Positions 1-8,317 of a stretch of 64,000 nucleotides of DNA are shown piece after piece (the first letter of the stretch is position 1; each line of letters starts with the position of its first letter). The position numbers and the translations under genes are program-made. The stretch is from positions 62,001-126,000 of the forward strand of contig NZ_JBHRUG010000029.1 in the NCBI RefSeq assembly GCF_042646605.1, written 5' to 3'. The stretch is from Litchfieldella rifensis (GTDB lineage: Bacteria; Pseudomonadota; Gammaproteobacteria; Pseudomonadales; Halomonadaceae). A model generated the notes under the pieces. That model searched no databases. It saw nothing but the letters and a program-made list of their open reading frames with translations, and had not been told where the DNA came from.

Positions 1-2275
1 CCAGCACCAGCTCCACGGCGCGCGTGACCTGGGAGAGCAGGTCGCGGACCTGGCCGAGAATGGCCTCGACGTTGAGCAGCGAGACACCGGGAAACCGGCT
101 GACCAGTCGCTGTAGAGTATCGCTGCGGTCGCGCGGCAGGTGGAACGCGGTGATATAGCTATGCCCGAAACGCTCCAGCACCTGGGGAGGAAAGATCACG
201 AAGAAATTGGGCCGGAAGCTGTCCCAGTCGAGGTTGCGCAGACTGGCGATCTCGCCGGTGATCTCCTCGCTACCGATGGCGAAGGTCATGCTGTCGCCCA
301 ATTCCAGCCCCAGGCGCTCCGCCAGGCCATCCTCCACGGAAATGGGGACGCGCTGCGTCGACCGGGTGTCAGCCTCTCCATACCAGCCCGCCCCGCCGGA
401 GCCCGTCGCCGCCAGCGAGTCGAACCACTCGCCCGCCACCACGCGATTGCCCTCGGGCAGGCGTTCGCGCCAGGTCAGGTTGAGTTCACGACGCAACGAG
501 CCATCGCTGCGCGCCTCGGCGGGCACCGCCTCACGCGGAGGTTGGTCGTTGATGGCGATGATACGCCCGCGCACCATCGGATAGAGTGCGGTGCGATCGT
601 CCACGGCCCCCTCGAGGCTCGCGATGAAGGCCTCGCGTTCGCCAGGTTGGATATTGATGGCGAAATAATTGGGGGTATCGTCGGGCAGCTGGGCTTGCCA
701 GGTGGACAGCAGATCGCCACGCACCAGAGCGATCATCGCCATCGCGGCGAAGGTCACCGCGAAGGCCAGCATCTGTCCCAGGCTAGCCTGACGGCGACGC
801 GCCAATTGCCGTGCCCCCAGGCGCATCGCCTGTCGCGAGCCACCGTTTGTACCGCCGGTGACCGCGGGAAAGCGCGCGGCGAGACGCAATACCGCGCCCA
901 ACAGCAACCAGCCCAGAATCCACAGCACCATCAGCATGGCCAGCCCACCGCCGAGCAAGCCGAAGGACAGCCACGCATCGCCGGAATAGAGCCACAGCAG
1001 CGCGCCGAAGACCAGGCTGGCCACACCCACCACCAGCCAGGCCGATGCCGGCAGGGGAGCCAGCTCGCGGCGCAGCACCTTGAGCGCGCTGACGCGCTTG
1101 AGACGCAACAGGGTGGGCCCGGCAAAACCCACCAGCACGGCCAGCGCCGTCAACACCCCCAGCCACAAGGGCAGTAGACCGGGCGGCGGCAGTTGCAACG
1201 GCAGAAAGCGCGTCAATAGCGCCAGCAGCCCGGCCTGGCCGGCCAGCCCCAGCAGCGCGCCGAGCAGCGAAGCTGCCAGCGCCAGCCACAGCAACTGGAG
1301 GGCGAACAAACGGGAAAGTTGGGCCTGGGACGCACCGAAACAGCGCAGCAGCGCGGCGGTATCCAGGTGACGCTCCACATAACGACGGGTGGCCATGGCC
1401 ACTGCCACCCCGGCCAGCAGCACCGCGGCCAACCCGGCCAGGCTCAGGTACTTCTCGGCCCGCTCCAACGAACGCCCCAGGCCCGGACGATCGACACGCA
1501 CATCGCGCACCTCGACGCCATTGCGCCGCAGTTGGTTCAAGCGCCCTTCCAGGCTGGCCACGGCCTCCGGCGGGCCGGCCGCCAACAGTTCGAACTCGAC
1601 ACGAGAGCCGGGCTGCACCAGTCCGGTGGCCTCGAGGTCGGCCAGGTTCATCATCAGGCGCGGGTTGAAACTGCTGAACCCGGCCGATTGATCGGGCTCG
1701 CGCTCGATCCAGCCTCCCACTCGGAGCGTCGCCTGCCCGACCCGAACTCGGTCACCCACGTCCACCTCGAGGAGTTGGGCCAGGCGGGGTGCCAGCCAAA
1801 CCTCACCGGCGGCGGGTCCATGATCCACAAGTTCGATTCCCTCGCCGCGATCGACATGCACCTCGCCATACAGCGGGTAATGCGCATCGACCACCTTGAG
1901 ACTGGCCGGCTGGAAGGCGTCCTGTTGGCTGACCATGGAGACCATATCGACCTGCTCACTGACGATCAGACCGGCGTTGCGCAACTCACGCCGCAGCGCA
2001 TCGTCGAAGGGACGCGACTGCTCGAGCACCAGATCGCCGCCGAGCAACTGACCGGCCTGGCGTTCCAGGCCGCGCTCCAGACGATCGAGAAAGAAACCGA
2101 TCATAGTTGCCGCGGCCACGGCCAGGGCCAGGGCCACGAACAGCGCCCGCACATCGGCGGCGCGCAGATCGCGCCGCAATCCTCGCCCCGAGAGAGCCAG
2201 CCAGTGCATGACGGACCTGGGTGCCGACCATGGCAGGCTGCGCCGCCCGTTGGCGATGCTGGACGTTGCCCTCAT
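1..2275 (-). CDS. ybbP: ABC transporter permease, YbbP/FtsX type (C-terminus cut off by window)
   Basis: The minus strand is open for 758 codons from ATG at 2275 to the window edge. Large MacB/FtsX-like permeases of the YbbP family are about 800-850 residues, so only the last membrane segment is missing. The N-terminus has a hydrophobic helix followed by the LLGGDLVLE stretch typical of YbbP. The visible end (VTRAVELVL) is in the final membrane domain. The start overlaps the ybbA stop as ATGA; an internal ATG 22 codons later is possible. With YbbA it forms a lipid- or substrate-handling ABC pair commonly found next to tesA, as here. The exact substrate is unknown. Confidence 0.88.
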   Translation of the reverse strand, partial: MRATSSIANGRRSLPWSAPRSVMHWLALSGRGLRRDLRAADVRALFVALALAVAAATMIGFFLDRLERGLERQAGQLLGGDLVLEQSRPFDDALRRELRNAGLIVSEQVDMVSMVSQQDAFQPASLKVVDAHYPLYGEVHVDRGEGIELVDHGPAAGEVWLAPRLAQLLEVDVGDRVRVGQATLRVGGWIEREPDQSAGFSSFNPRLMMNLADLEATGLVQPGSRVEFELLAAGPPEAVASLEGRLNQLRRNGVEVRDVRVDRPGLGRSLERAEKYLSLAGLAAVLLAGVAVAMATRRYVERHLDTAALLRCFGASQAQLSRLFALQLLWLALAASLLGALLGLAGQAGLLALLTRFLPLQLPPPGLLPLWLGVLTALAVLVGFAGPTLLRLKRVSALKVLRRELAPLPASAWLVVGVASLVFGALLWLYSGDAWLSFGLLGGGLAMLMVLWILGWLLLGAVLRLAARFPAVTGGTNGGSRQAMRLGARQLARRRQASLGQMLAFAVTFAAMAMIALVRGDLLSTWQAQLPDDTPNYFAINIQPGEREAFIASLEGAVDDRTALYPMVRGRIIAINDQPPREAVPAEARSDGSLRRELNLTWRERLPEGNRVVAGEWFDSLAATGSGGAGWYGEADTRSTQRVPISVEDGLAERLGLELGDSMTFAIGSEEITGEIASLRNLDWDSFRPNFFVIFPPQVLERFGHSYITAFHLPRDRSDTLQRLVSRFPGVSLLNVEAILGQVRDLLSQVTRAVELVL

Positions 2276-2988
2276 GCTTCCACCTCGTCGTGCTGCATGG
2301 CGACGAGACGGCCATCCTCCAGGCGCAGGCAGCGGTCACAGCGCCGTGCCAGGGCATGATCGTGGGTCACCAGGACCAGGGTAGTACCGGCCTCATGATT
2401 GAGTTCGAACAGCAGGTCGATGATTCTCTTGCCGGTGCCCTGATCGAGGTTGCCGGTGGGTTCGTCGGCGAACACCAGTTGGGGGCCGGTAACGAAGGCA
2501 CGCGCCAGGGCGACACGCTGCTGCTCGCCACCGGAGAGCTGCTTGGGCAGATGGCCCAGACGCTCGCCCAACCCAACGCGGGTCAGCCAGTCGCGCCCCC
2601 GCGCCTCGCTATCGGCGAGTGGCGACAACTCCAGCGGCAGCAGCACGTTTTCCAATGCCGTCAGGGTCGGCAGCAACTGGAAGTTCTGGAACACGAAGCC
2701 TACCCGCCCGGCCCGCAGTCGGGCCCGACCGTCTTCGTCGAGACGCGTCAGCGACTCACCGAACAGGCTCAGCTCACCGCCGGATGGCGAGTCCAATCCT
2801 GCCAACAGGCCCAGCAGCGTCGACTTGCCGGCACCACTGGCGCCGAGAATCGCCAGCGTCTCACCGGGGAACACCGTGAGGTCCAGCTCACTCAGAATGG
2901 TCAGCGGTCGCTCGCCACTGGTCACCTGCTTGTTCAAGGCGCGGGCGTGTAGAATCGGAGTCGGATCGGGTCGAGAGGAATCGGACAT
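2272..2988 (-). CDS. ybbA: ABC transporter ATP-binding protein YbbA
   Basis: This 238-residue ATPase has Walker A GASGAGKS (residues 49-56), the signature LSGGEQQRVALARAF and Walker B LVFADEPTGNLD, all typical of the LolD/MacB/YbbA class. I chose the ATG at 2988 because the upstream in-frame extension is not conserved in character. Its stop overlaps the permease start by four bases, so the two are translationally coupled. The start codon lies back-to-back with the tesA region, so the two promoters must overlap. It is predicted to energise the YbbP permease at the inner membrane. Confidence 0.93.
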   Translation of the reverse strand: MSDSSRPDPTPILHARALNKQVTSGERPLTILSELDLTVFPGETLAILGASGAGKSTLLGLLAGLDSPSGGELSLFGESLTRLDEDGRARLRAGRVGFVFQNFQLLPTLTALENVLLPLELSPLADSEARGRDWLTRVGLGERLGHLPKQLSGGEQQRVALARAFVTGPQLVFADEPTGNLDQGTGKRIIDLLFELNHEAGTTLVLVTHDHALARRCDRCLRLEDGRLVAMQHDEVEA

Positions 2989-3037
2989 GGTAAGAGAATT
3001 CCCTGTTTTCCTGCGTATTCCACGGAGTTCGCAGCAT

Positions 3038-3682
3038 GTGGCTGCCCGGCTGTGGCTGGCGTCTCTGGTCTGGTTATGTCTGGCGATTGCCCCGGCGCAT
3101 GCCGATTCTCGCCCCACCTTGCTGGTGATGGGCGACAGCCTGAGCGCTGCCTACGGCATCGAGCAGGATCAGGGCTGGGTCGACCTGCTGGCCGAGCGCC
3201 TTGGCGACGAGGTTCGGGTGGTCAATGCCAGCATCAGTGGCGAAACCACCTCGGGGGGCGTATCACGCTTGCCCGACCTGTTACGACAGCATGAACCCGA
3301 GTTGGTGCTATTGGAACTGGGCGGCAATGATGGCCTACGAGGCCTCCCCCCTCGCCAGATGCGCAGCAACCTGGCCGAGATGATCGAGGCCAGCCAGGAT
3401 GCCGGGGCCGAGGTACTGCTGCTGGGCATCGACATTCCTCCCAACTACGGCCAGGCCTATCGCGAGGCGTTCCGGGCAGTCTACACCGGCCTCGCCGAAA
3501 CCTACGAGGTACCACTGGTGCCCTTCATCCTCGAGGACATTGCCCTCGACGAGACATTGATGCAGGGCGACGGCATCCATCCCACCGCCGCCGCTCAACC
3601 ACGCATCCTCGACAATGTCTGGCCCGCACTCGAAGCGCTGCTGGAACGTCATGACCTCATGTCGCTGGCCGATCAGGATTGA
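3038..3682 (+). CDS. tesA: Periplasmic arylesterase / lysophospholipase / thioesterase TesA
   Basis: This 214-residue SGNH hydrolase has a signal peptide (hydrophobic residues 5-18, cleavage likely after AHA22). Block I is GDSLSAAYG with nucleophile Ser34, GGND is block III, and GDGIHPT carries the catalytic Asp-His. I prefer the GTG at 3038 because a GGAG sits about 10 bases upstream and the signal peptide then has normal length. An in-frame ATG at 2987 would add 17 residues and overlap the divergent ybbA start. TesA cleaves acyl esters and thioesters in the periplasm. The tesA/ybbA/ybbP arrangement is conserved in gammaproteobacteria. Confidence 0.92.
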   Translation: MAARLWLASLVWLCLAIAPAHADSRPTLLVMGDSLSAAYGIEQDQGWVDLLAERLGDEVRVVNASISGETTSGGVSRLPDLLRQHEPELVLLELGGNDGLRGLPPRQMRSNLAEMIEASQDAGAEVLLLGIDIPPNYGQAYREAFRAVYTGLAETYEVPLVPFILEDIALDETLMQGDGIHPTAAAQPRILDNVWPALEALLERHDLMSLADQD

Positions 3683-4563
3683 GGGGCGGGAGTGGGGGCT
3701 CTCTGCCACTGCTGCAGCCCCAGTCCTCCAAGAATCAACACCAGGCCGATCAAGGTCGAGAACAGGATCGGCTCACCGACGATGAAGAACAACAACACCA
3801 ACGAAACCGGCGGCGCCAGGAAGATCAGATTGGCGACCTTGGCGGTGCGTGAAATCCGCTGTACCGCCAGTTGCCACAGCACGAAGGCGAGGCCCATCTC
3901 GAACAGTCCCACATAGACTCCCGCCCCCAGCCCGGCCCAGCCGTACCACTCGAATCCCGGCCCCACTATCACGATGGCCGTGAGGATCGGCAGGCCGGCG
4001 CTGAAGTTCTGCCACTGAGCGACCAAGGGTGGACGGTGGTCACGGGCATTGAGCAGCCAGTACAAGGCCCATAGCAGGGTGGAGGCCAATGCCAGGGCGA
4101 CTCCCAGCGGATCGGCGAATGCGACATCGAACACCGTACCGCGGGTGGCGATCACCCATACCCCGGCATAGGCGATCAACCCGGCGACGATATCGAGGCG
4201 GGTCAAGCGTTGGCCGAGTATCGGCACGGCGAGAAACGCCATCGCCAGGGCCCAGGTGTAGTTGAGTGCCATGGCTTCCTGGCCGGGCAGCCGATCGTAA
4301 GCGGCGAACAGCACCAGGTAGTAGGCCACCGGATTCATCAATCCCGCCCAGGCCGCGGTGCGCCAGCCATGGCGCAGTGCCTGCCCCATCAACCCTTGGC
4401 GACTCACCAGCACGCCCATCAGCAGCCATGAAACCAGCGCGGCGATCCACATCAGTTCCACCGGCGACATGTAGGACAATGCCACCTTGAAGGCGGTGGC
4501 CACGGTCGACCACAGGGCTACGGCCCCCAGTCCGCACAGCATGGCCTGACGATCCTGTGTCAT
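3673..4563 (-). CDS. DMT-superfamily permease (EamA, RhaT-like)
   Basis: This 296-residue protein has about ten hydrophobic segments in two repeats of five, the EamA layout. It is a probable inner-membrane exporter of small metabolites; the substrate cannot be read from the sequence. The ATG at 4563 follows GGGAG at a five-base spacing, while an upstream in-frame GTG at 4569 overlaps that ribosome-binding site and is unlikely. The gene converges on tesA, the two 3' ends overlapping by ten bases. A heptamer repeat array lies just upstream of the gene. Confidence 0.85.
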   Translation of the reverse strand: MTQDRQAMLCGLGAVALWSTVATAFKVALSYMSPVELMWIAALVSWLLMGVLVSRQGLMGQALRHGWRTAAWAGLMNPVAYYLVLFAAYDRLPGQEAMALNYTWALAMAFLAVPILGQRLTRLDIVAGLIAYAGVWVIATRGTVFDVAFADPLGVALALASTLLWALYWLLNARDHRPPLVAQWQNFSAGLPILTAIVIVGPGFEWYGWAGLGAGVYVGLFEMGLAFVLWQLAVQRISRTAKVANLIFLAPPVSLVLLFFIVGEPILFSTLIGLVLILGGLGLQQWQRAPTPAPQS

Positions 4564-4612
4564 TTTCACTCCCTAGTCTATCGCCTCGAGCGGCGAGCCC
4601 CGGTCGCGAGCG

Positions 4613-4697
4613 GCTCGAAGCTCGAAGCTCGAAGCTCGAAGCTCGAAGCTCGAAGCTCGAAGCTCGAAGCTCGAAGCTCGAAGCTCGAAGCTCGAAG
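4613..4697. repeat. Tandem heptamer array, 12 copies of GCTCGAA
   Basis: Twelve perfect head-to-tail copies of GCTCGAA (4613-4696) plus one base sit between the divergent DMT permease and the end of the SelW-like gene. Each unit contains AGCT at its junction, so the array can fold on itself. A sister array (GCTCGTA, 30540-30578) differs by one base per unit. Confidence 0.95.
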
Positions 4698-4702
4698 TCA
4701 GA

Positions 4703-4972
4703 TTATCGATCGATGTGACCCAGGTCACGCTCGGGGTCGAGGCGGTCGCGCACCCGCTGCTTGAGGGTCTTGATGTCCGGGAATCCACCATCGCGCTTGC
4801 GCTCCCAGATGACCTCGTCGTCGAAACGAATCTCGAAATGCCCACCATGGCTGGGCACCAGCGCCACTTCCTCGAGCGCTTCGCCGAAGGTCGAAAGCAG
4901 CTCTTGGGCATACCAGCCGGCACGCAAGAGCCATTGGCACTGCGTGCAATAGTGCAGACGAATTCGCGCCAT
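4703..4972 (-). CDS. SelT/SelW/SelH family thioredoxin-like protein (CxxC form)
   Basis: This 89-residue protein begins MARIRLHYCTQC. The CTQC redox motif near residue 9 sits where selenoprotein W relatives carry CxxU or CxxC, and the rest (ELLSTFGEALEEVAL, then GHFEIRFDDEVIW and a charged tail) fits the Rdx fold. The ATG at 4972 follows AGGAG with eight bases spacing. Members are small cytosolic thiol-redox proteins of uncertain partner. The stop is only six bases from the heptamer array. Confidence 0.85.
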   Translation of the reverse strand: MARIRLHYCTQCQWLLRAGWYAQELLSTFGEALEEVALVPSHGGHFEIRFDDEVIWERKRDGGFPDIKTLKQRVRDRLDPERDLGHIDR

Positions 4973-5235
4973 GTGTCATGCTCCTGCACAAGGGATGTCG
5001 GTGCATGATACCAAGATACGAGGTGTTCGCGCGCCGACACCCGCCCAGCCTTCCGGTTTACCGTCAGTTGCCAATTTTTTCGCCCTCCCCCCTTGTTCTT
5101 CCTCGAATCTGACGTTATAAGGCCATCAGGCGCCGCCAGGCGTCCGATGGCGCCCTCCAGGCTCTTGACGAATTGCGTCCAAGCGCTTGTGCTATAGGGT
5201 GTAATGTCAGAATCAGGGTCATGGGAGGGCATCGC

Positions 5236-5451
5236 ATGAGCCGAGAACATCTTGTCAACGACCCCCAAGACGACGAGCAGGAATTCTTCGACGCCGTCAA
5301 CGACGAACACTATACCCGCTCACGCCCCAGCAGCCGCGCCGATACCCTTCGCGCGCGTCGCCGGGTCGAAGCATTGCTCGAGGAACGCCGCCTGAAACGA
5401 GCCATCGAGGATGACTGGTCGCTGGACCTGGACGACGAGGAAGAAGAGTAG
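5236..5451 (+). CDS. Small acidic PA3496-family-like conserved hypothetical protein
   Basis: This 71-residue protein is very charged, with a basic middle (RADTLRARRRVEALLEERRLKRAIEDDW) and a strongly acidic end (LDLDDEEEE). This composition and length fit the PA3496-type hypothetical proteins of Pseudomonas and Halomonas; the assignment is from pattern memory only. The ATG at 5236 has GGGAGGG six bases upstream, better than the upstream in-frame ATG at 5173. A strong hairpin follows the stop. Function unknown. Confidence 0.72.
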   Translation: MSREHLVNDPQDDEQEFFDAVNDEHYTRSRPSSRADTLRARRRVEALLEERRLKRAIEDDWSLDLDDEEEE

Positions 5452-5474
5452 AACCGACCAGGTTGACGACCACT

Positions 5475-5498
5475 CAATGGGCGCTGCGGCGCCCATTG
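5475..5498 (+). terminator. Stem-loop after the PA3496-like gene
   Basis: A perfect 10-bp stem (CAATGGGCGC / GCGCCCATTG) with a four-base loop TGCG lies 24 bases after the stop and upstream of ettA. There is no T-tract, so it may be a 3'-end protector or weak terminator rather than a classic intrinsic terminator. Confidence 0.5.
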
Positions 5499-5543
5499 TC
5501 GCTTGAGGGGACTGGCCTTTCGGAGTGACGACCACTATCATCG

Positions 5544-7241
5544 ATGGCCACTGATAACCCCCAACCCAAGTGGATGTCCATGGCGCAATACGTCTACACC
5601 ATGAATCGGGTGGGCAAGGTCGTGCCCCCCAAGCGCGAGATTCTCAAAGACATCTCGCTGTCCTTCTTCCCTGGTGCCAAGATCGGCGTGCTGGGCCTCA
5701 ACGGCGCGGGCAAGTCGACCCTGCTGCGGATCATGGCCGGCGTCGATACCGAATACAACGGCGAGGCTCGCCCGATGCCGGGTCTCAATGTCGGTTACCT
5801 GCCGCAGGAGCCGCAACTCGACGATGACAAGAACGTTCGCGAGACCGTCGAGGAAGCGCTGGCCGAACTCAAGGAGGCTCAGGAAAAGCTCGATGCCGTC
5901 TACGCCGCTTATGCCGAGCCGGACGCCGACTTCGACGCCCTGGCCGCCGAGCAGGCTCGCCTGGAGAACCTGATCGAGGCTGCCGACGCGCACAATATCG
6001 AGCGCAAGTTGAACGTCGCCGCCGATGCCCTGCGCCTGCCGCCGTGGGAAGCCAGGGTCGGCAATCTGTCAGGGGGCGAGCGTCGCCGCGTGGCTTTATG
6101 TCGTCTGCTGCTGTCCAATCCGGACATGCTGCTGCTCGATGAGCCCACCAACCACCTGGACGCCGAATCGGTGGCCTGGTTGGAGCGCTTCCTGCATGAC
6201 TATCCCGGTACCGTGGTCGCCATTACCCACGACCGCTACTTCCTCGACAACGTGGCTGGCTGGATTCTCGAGCTCGACCGCGGCCATGGCATCCCCTTCG
6301 AGGGCAATTACTCCCAGTGGCTGGAATCCAAGGAGAAGCGCCTGGAGCAGGAAGCCAAGCAGGAAGCCTCGCGCCAGAAGGCCATCAAGCACGAGCTCGA
6401 GTGGGTGCGCAGCAACGCCAAGGGTCGCCAGGCCAAGAGCAAGGCGCGTCTCAATCGTTTCGAGGAGATGCAATCCGGTGACTTCCAGAAGCGCAACGAG
6501 ACCAACGAGATCTACATTCCGCCCGGTCCACGCCTGGGCGACAAGGTCATCGAGCTCCATGACGTAGCGAAGCGCTTCGACGACAAGCTGCTCTACGAAG
6601 ACCTGTCGTTCAGCGTGCCCAAGGGGGCCATTGTGGGTCTCGTCGGCGGCAATGGCGCCGGCAAGTCGACGCTGTTCAAGTTGATCACCGGCCAGGAGCA
6701 GCCCGATAGCGGCGAGGTGGTGCTCGGTGACACCGTGGATATCGCCTATGTCGAGCAGCTACGCGATGCCCTCGACAACAAGCAGACGGTGTGGCAGGCG
6801 GTGTCCGACGGCCAGGACATCCTCAACATCAACGGTTACGAAGTGTCCTCGCGAGCCTACGTGGGCCGCTTCAACTTCAAGGGCAACGACCAGCAAAAGC
6901 GTCTCTCCGAACTCTCCGGTGGCGAACGCGGTCGCCTGCAGTTGGCCCAGACGCTGAAACAGGGCGCCAACGTGCTGCTGCTCGACGAGCCGTCCAACGA
7001 CCTCGATATCGAGACCCTGCGCGCCCTCGAGGAAGCCCTGCTGGCCTTCCCCGGCTGCGCCATGATCATCTCCCACGATCGCTGGTTCCTCGACCGCGTC
7101 GCGACTCATATCCTCGCCTTCGAGGGCGACTCCCAAGCAGTGTTCTTCGAGGGCAATTACACCGACTACGAGGAAGACCACAAGAAGCGTGTCGGCAACG
7201 ACACCCCGCATCGGGTCAAGTACAAGCGTATCGACGCCTGA
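5544..7241 (+). CDS. ettA: Energy-dependent translational throttle protein EttA (ABC-F)
   Basis: This 565-residue ABC-F protein has two ATPase domains: Walker A GLNGAGKST and signature LSGGERRRVALCRLLL in the first, GGNGAGKST and LSGGERGRLQLAQTL in the second. A charged linker lies between them. The stretch from MAQYVYTMNRVGKVVPPKR matches the canonical EttA N-terminus, which starts at an internal ATG at 5580. Either start is possible, since neither has a strong ribosome-binding site. EttA binds the ribosomal E site and gates elongation according to the ADP/ATP ratio. A bidirectional terminator separates it from the convergent lpxL. Confidence 0.95.
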   Translation: MATDNPQPKWMSMAQYVYTMNRVGKVVPPKREILKDISLSFFPGAKIGVLGLNGAGKSTLLRIMAGVDTEYNGEARPMPGLNVGYLPQEPQLDDDKNVRETVEEALAELKEAQEKLDAVYAAYAEPDADFDALAAEQARLENLIEAADAHNIERKLNVAADALRLPPWEARVGNLSGGERRRVALCRLLLSNPDMLLLDEPTNHLDAESVAWLERFLHDYPGTVVAITHDRYFLDNVAGWILELDRGHGIPFEGNYSQWLESKEKRLEQEAKQEASRQKAIKHELEWVRSNAKGRQAKSKARLNRFEEMQSGDFQKRNETNEIYIPPGPRLGDKVIELHDVAKRFDDKLLYEDLSFSVPKGAIVGLVGGNGAGKSTLFKLITGQEQPDSGEVVLGDTVDIAYVEQLRDALDNKQTVWQAVSDGQDILNINGYEVSSRAYVGRFNFKGNDQQKRLSELSGGERGRLQLAQTLKQGANVLLLDEPSNDLDIETLRALEEALLAFPGCAMIISHDRWFLDRVATHILAFEGDSQAVFFEGNYTDYEEDHKKRVGNDTPHRVKYKRIDA

Positions 7242-7266
7242 ACGGCTTCGCCGGAGTTGGAAGAAC

Positions 7267-7340
7267 GCCCGCTTCGCGGGCCTAAGCTTGAAGCTGGAAG
7301 AAAACCCCACGGCCGAGAGGTCAGTGGGGTTTTCTTTCTT
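7267..7340. terminator. Bidirectional terminator between ettA and lpxL
   Basis: GAAAACCCCAC (7300-7310) pairs perfectly with GTGGGGTTTTC (7324-7334) and is followed by TTTCTT on the plus strand; the A-rich left flank provides the T-tract for the minus strand. A smaller hairpin GCCCGC-TTC-GCGGGC lies at 7267-7281. Degenerate GAAGCTTG-like motifs surround both. Confidence 0.85.
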
Positions 7341-7363
7341 CCCGCTTGAAGCGAAGCTTCGCT

Positions 7364-8278
7364 TCAGTAGAGCTTGGGTTCGCCTCGCGGCCGGGTCTTG
7401 AAGCGCCGATGCAGCCACAGATACTGCTCGGGGCGCTTGCGGATGGCGTGCTCGATAAAGGCATTGACCCGGGTGGCATCCGTTACCTCGTCGCCGCTGG
7501 GGAAGTCCTCCAACGGCGGCAAGTACTCCAGGGTATAAGTGCGGTTATCGGGGTTGCGGTGAAACATCAGCGGCATGACCGGTGCCCCGGTCAGGCGAGC
7601 GATCTTGGCGGTGAGCTTGATCGTGGCGGCATCCACACCGAAGAATGGCGCGAACACGCTGACCCCGCGACCGAAATCCTGATCCGGCGAATACCACACC
7701 TGGTGCCCCGACTTGATGCGCCGCACCACGCCGCGTAGATCGTGGCGATCGATGGCGGTGCCGAAGATACGCTGGCGGGCGCGCGTCATGAAGCGTTCGA
7801 ACAAGGGATTGTCGTGGGGCCGGTAGACCACATCGGCGGGAAAGAACAGCGAATGCAAGGCACCACCGAGATCCAGGGTGGAGAAGTGCACGCCGATGAT
7901 CAATGCTCCCTTGCCCTGGGCCTGAACGCGGGCCATGTGCTCCTGCCCCTTGAAGACCACCCGGTGCCGAAGATGCTCGGGGTCACGGCACCAGCCGGTG
8001 GCGGTCTCCAGGATACCGATACCGTTGGCGATGAAGGTTTCGCGTACCAGCGCTCGACGTTCGTCCTCGCTCTTTTCGGGAAAGCACAGCCGCAGATTGG
8101 TCTCGGTGATGTGCCGACGGCGCCGGGCCAGACGCCAGGCCAGCAGGCCGATGGCCTTGCCGACAACGAGCTTGGCCCGCCACGGCAGCCAGGCACACAG
8201 ATGCATCAGGGCAATGGCCAACCAGGTCGGCCAATAACGCGGATGAGCGAAGGACGCGGGATAGTGAGACTTGGCCAT
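7364..8278 (-). CDS. lpxL: Lipid A biosynthesis lauroyl acyltransferase (LpxL/HtrB family)
   Basis: This 304-residue protein has an N-terminal hydrophobic anchor (around residues 18-48) and the HX4D acyltransferase motif HFSTLD at 131-136. The YSPDQDFGRG block, the GAPVMPL segment and a C-terminal YLWLHRRFKTRP are typical of LpxL/HtrB. It adds a secondary acyl chain to Kdo2-lipid IVA at the inner membrane. It ends convergently with ettA and lies downstream of alr on the same strand. Assignment to LpxL rather than the paralogue LpxM is by overall resemblance. Confidence 0.9.
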   Translation of the reverse strand: MAKSHYPASFAHPRYWPTWLAIALMHLCAWLPWRAKLVVGKAIGLLAWRLARRRRHITETNLRLCFPEKSEDERRALVRETFIANGIGILETATGWCRDPEHLRHRVVFKGQEHMARVQAQGKGALIIGVHFSTLDLGGALHSLFFPADVVYRPHDNPLFERFMTRARQRIFGTAIDRHDLRGVVRRIKSGHQVWYSPDQDFGRGVSVFAPFFGVDAATIKLTAKIARLTGAPVMPLMFHRNPDNRTYTLEYLPPLEDFPSGDEVTDATRVNAFIEHAIRKRPEQYLWLHRRFKTRPRGEPKLY

Positions 8279-8317
8279 GCACGGGGCAGATCCCCGTTAT
8301 CGAGGATCTCTCCTGTT

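Noticed and set aside
140..2359. Long plus-strand open frames opposite the YbbP/YbbA genes
   Set aside because: They read His/Gln/Arg-rich, unlike proteins, and lie antisense to a permease with clear YbbP features that is open for the full length.
4573..5310. A 245-codon minus-strand frame through the heptamer array
   Set aside because: Its C-terminus is only the translated repeat (SSFELRA units) and it runs over the SelW-like gene in another frame.
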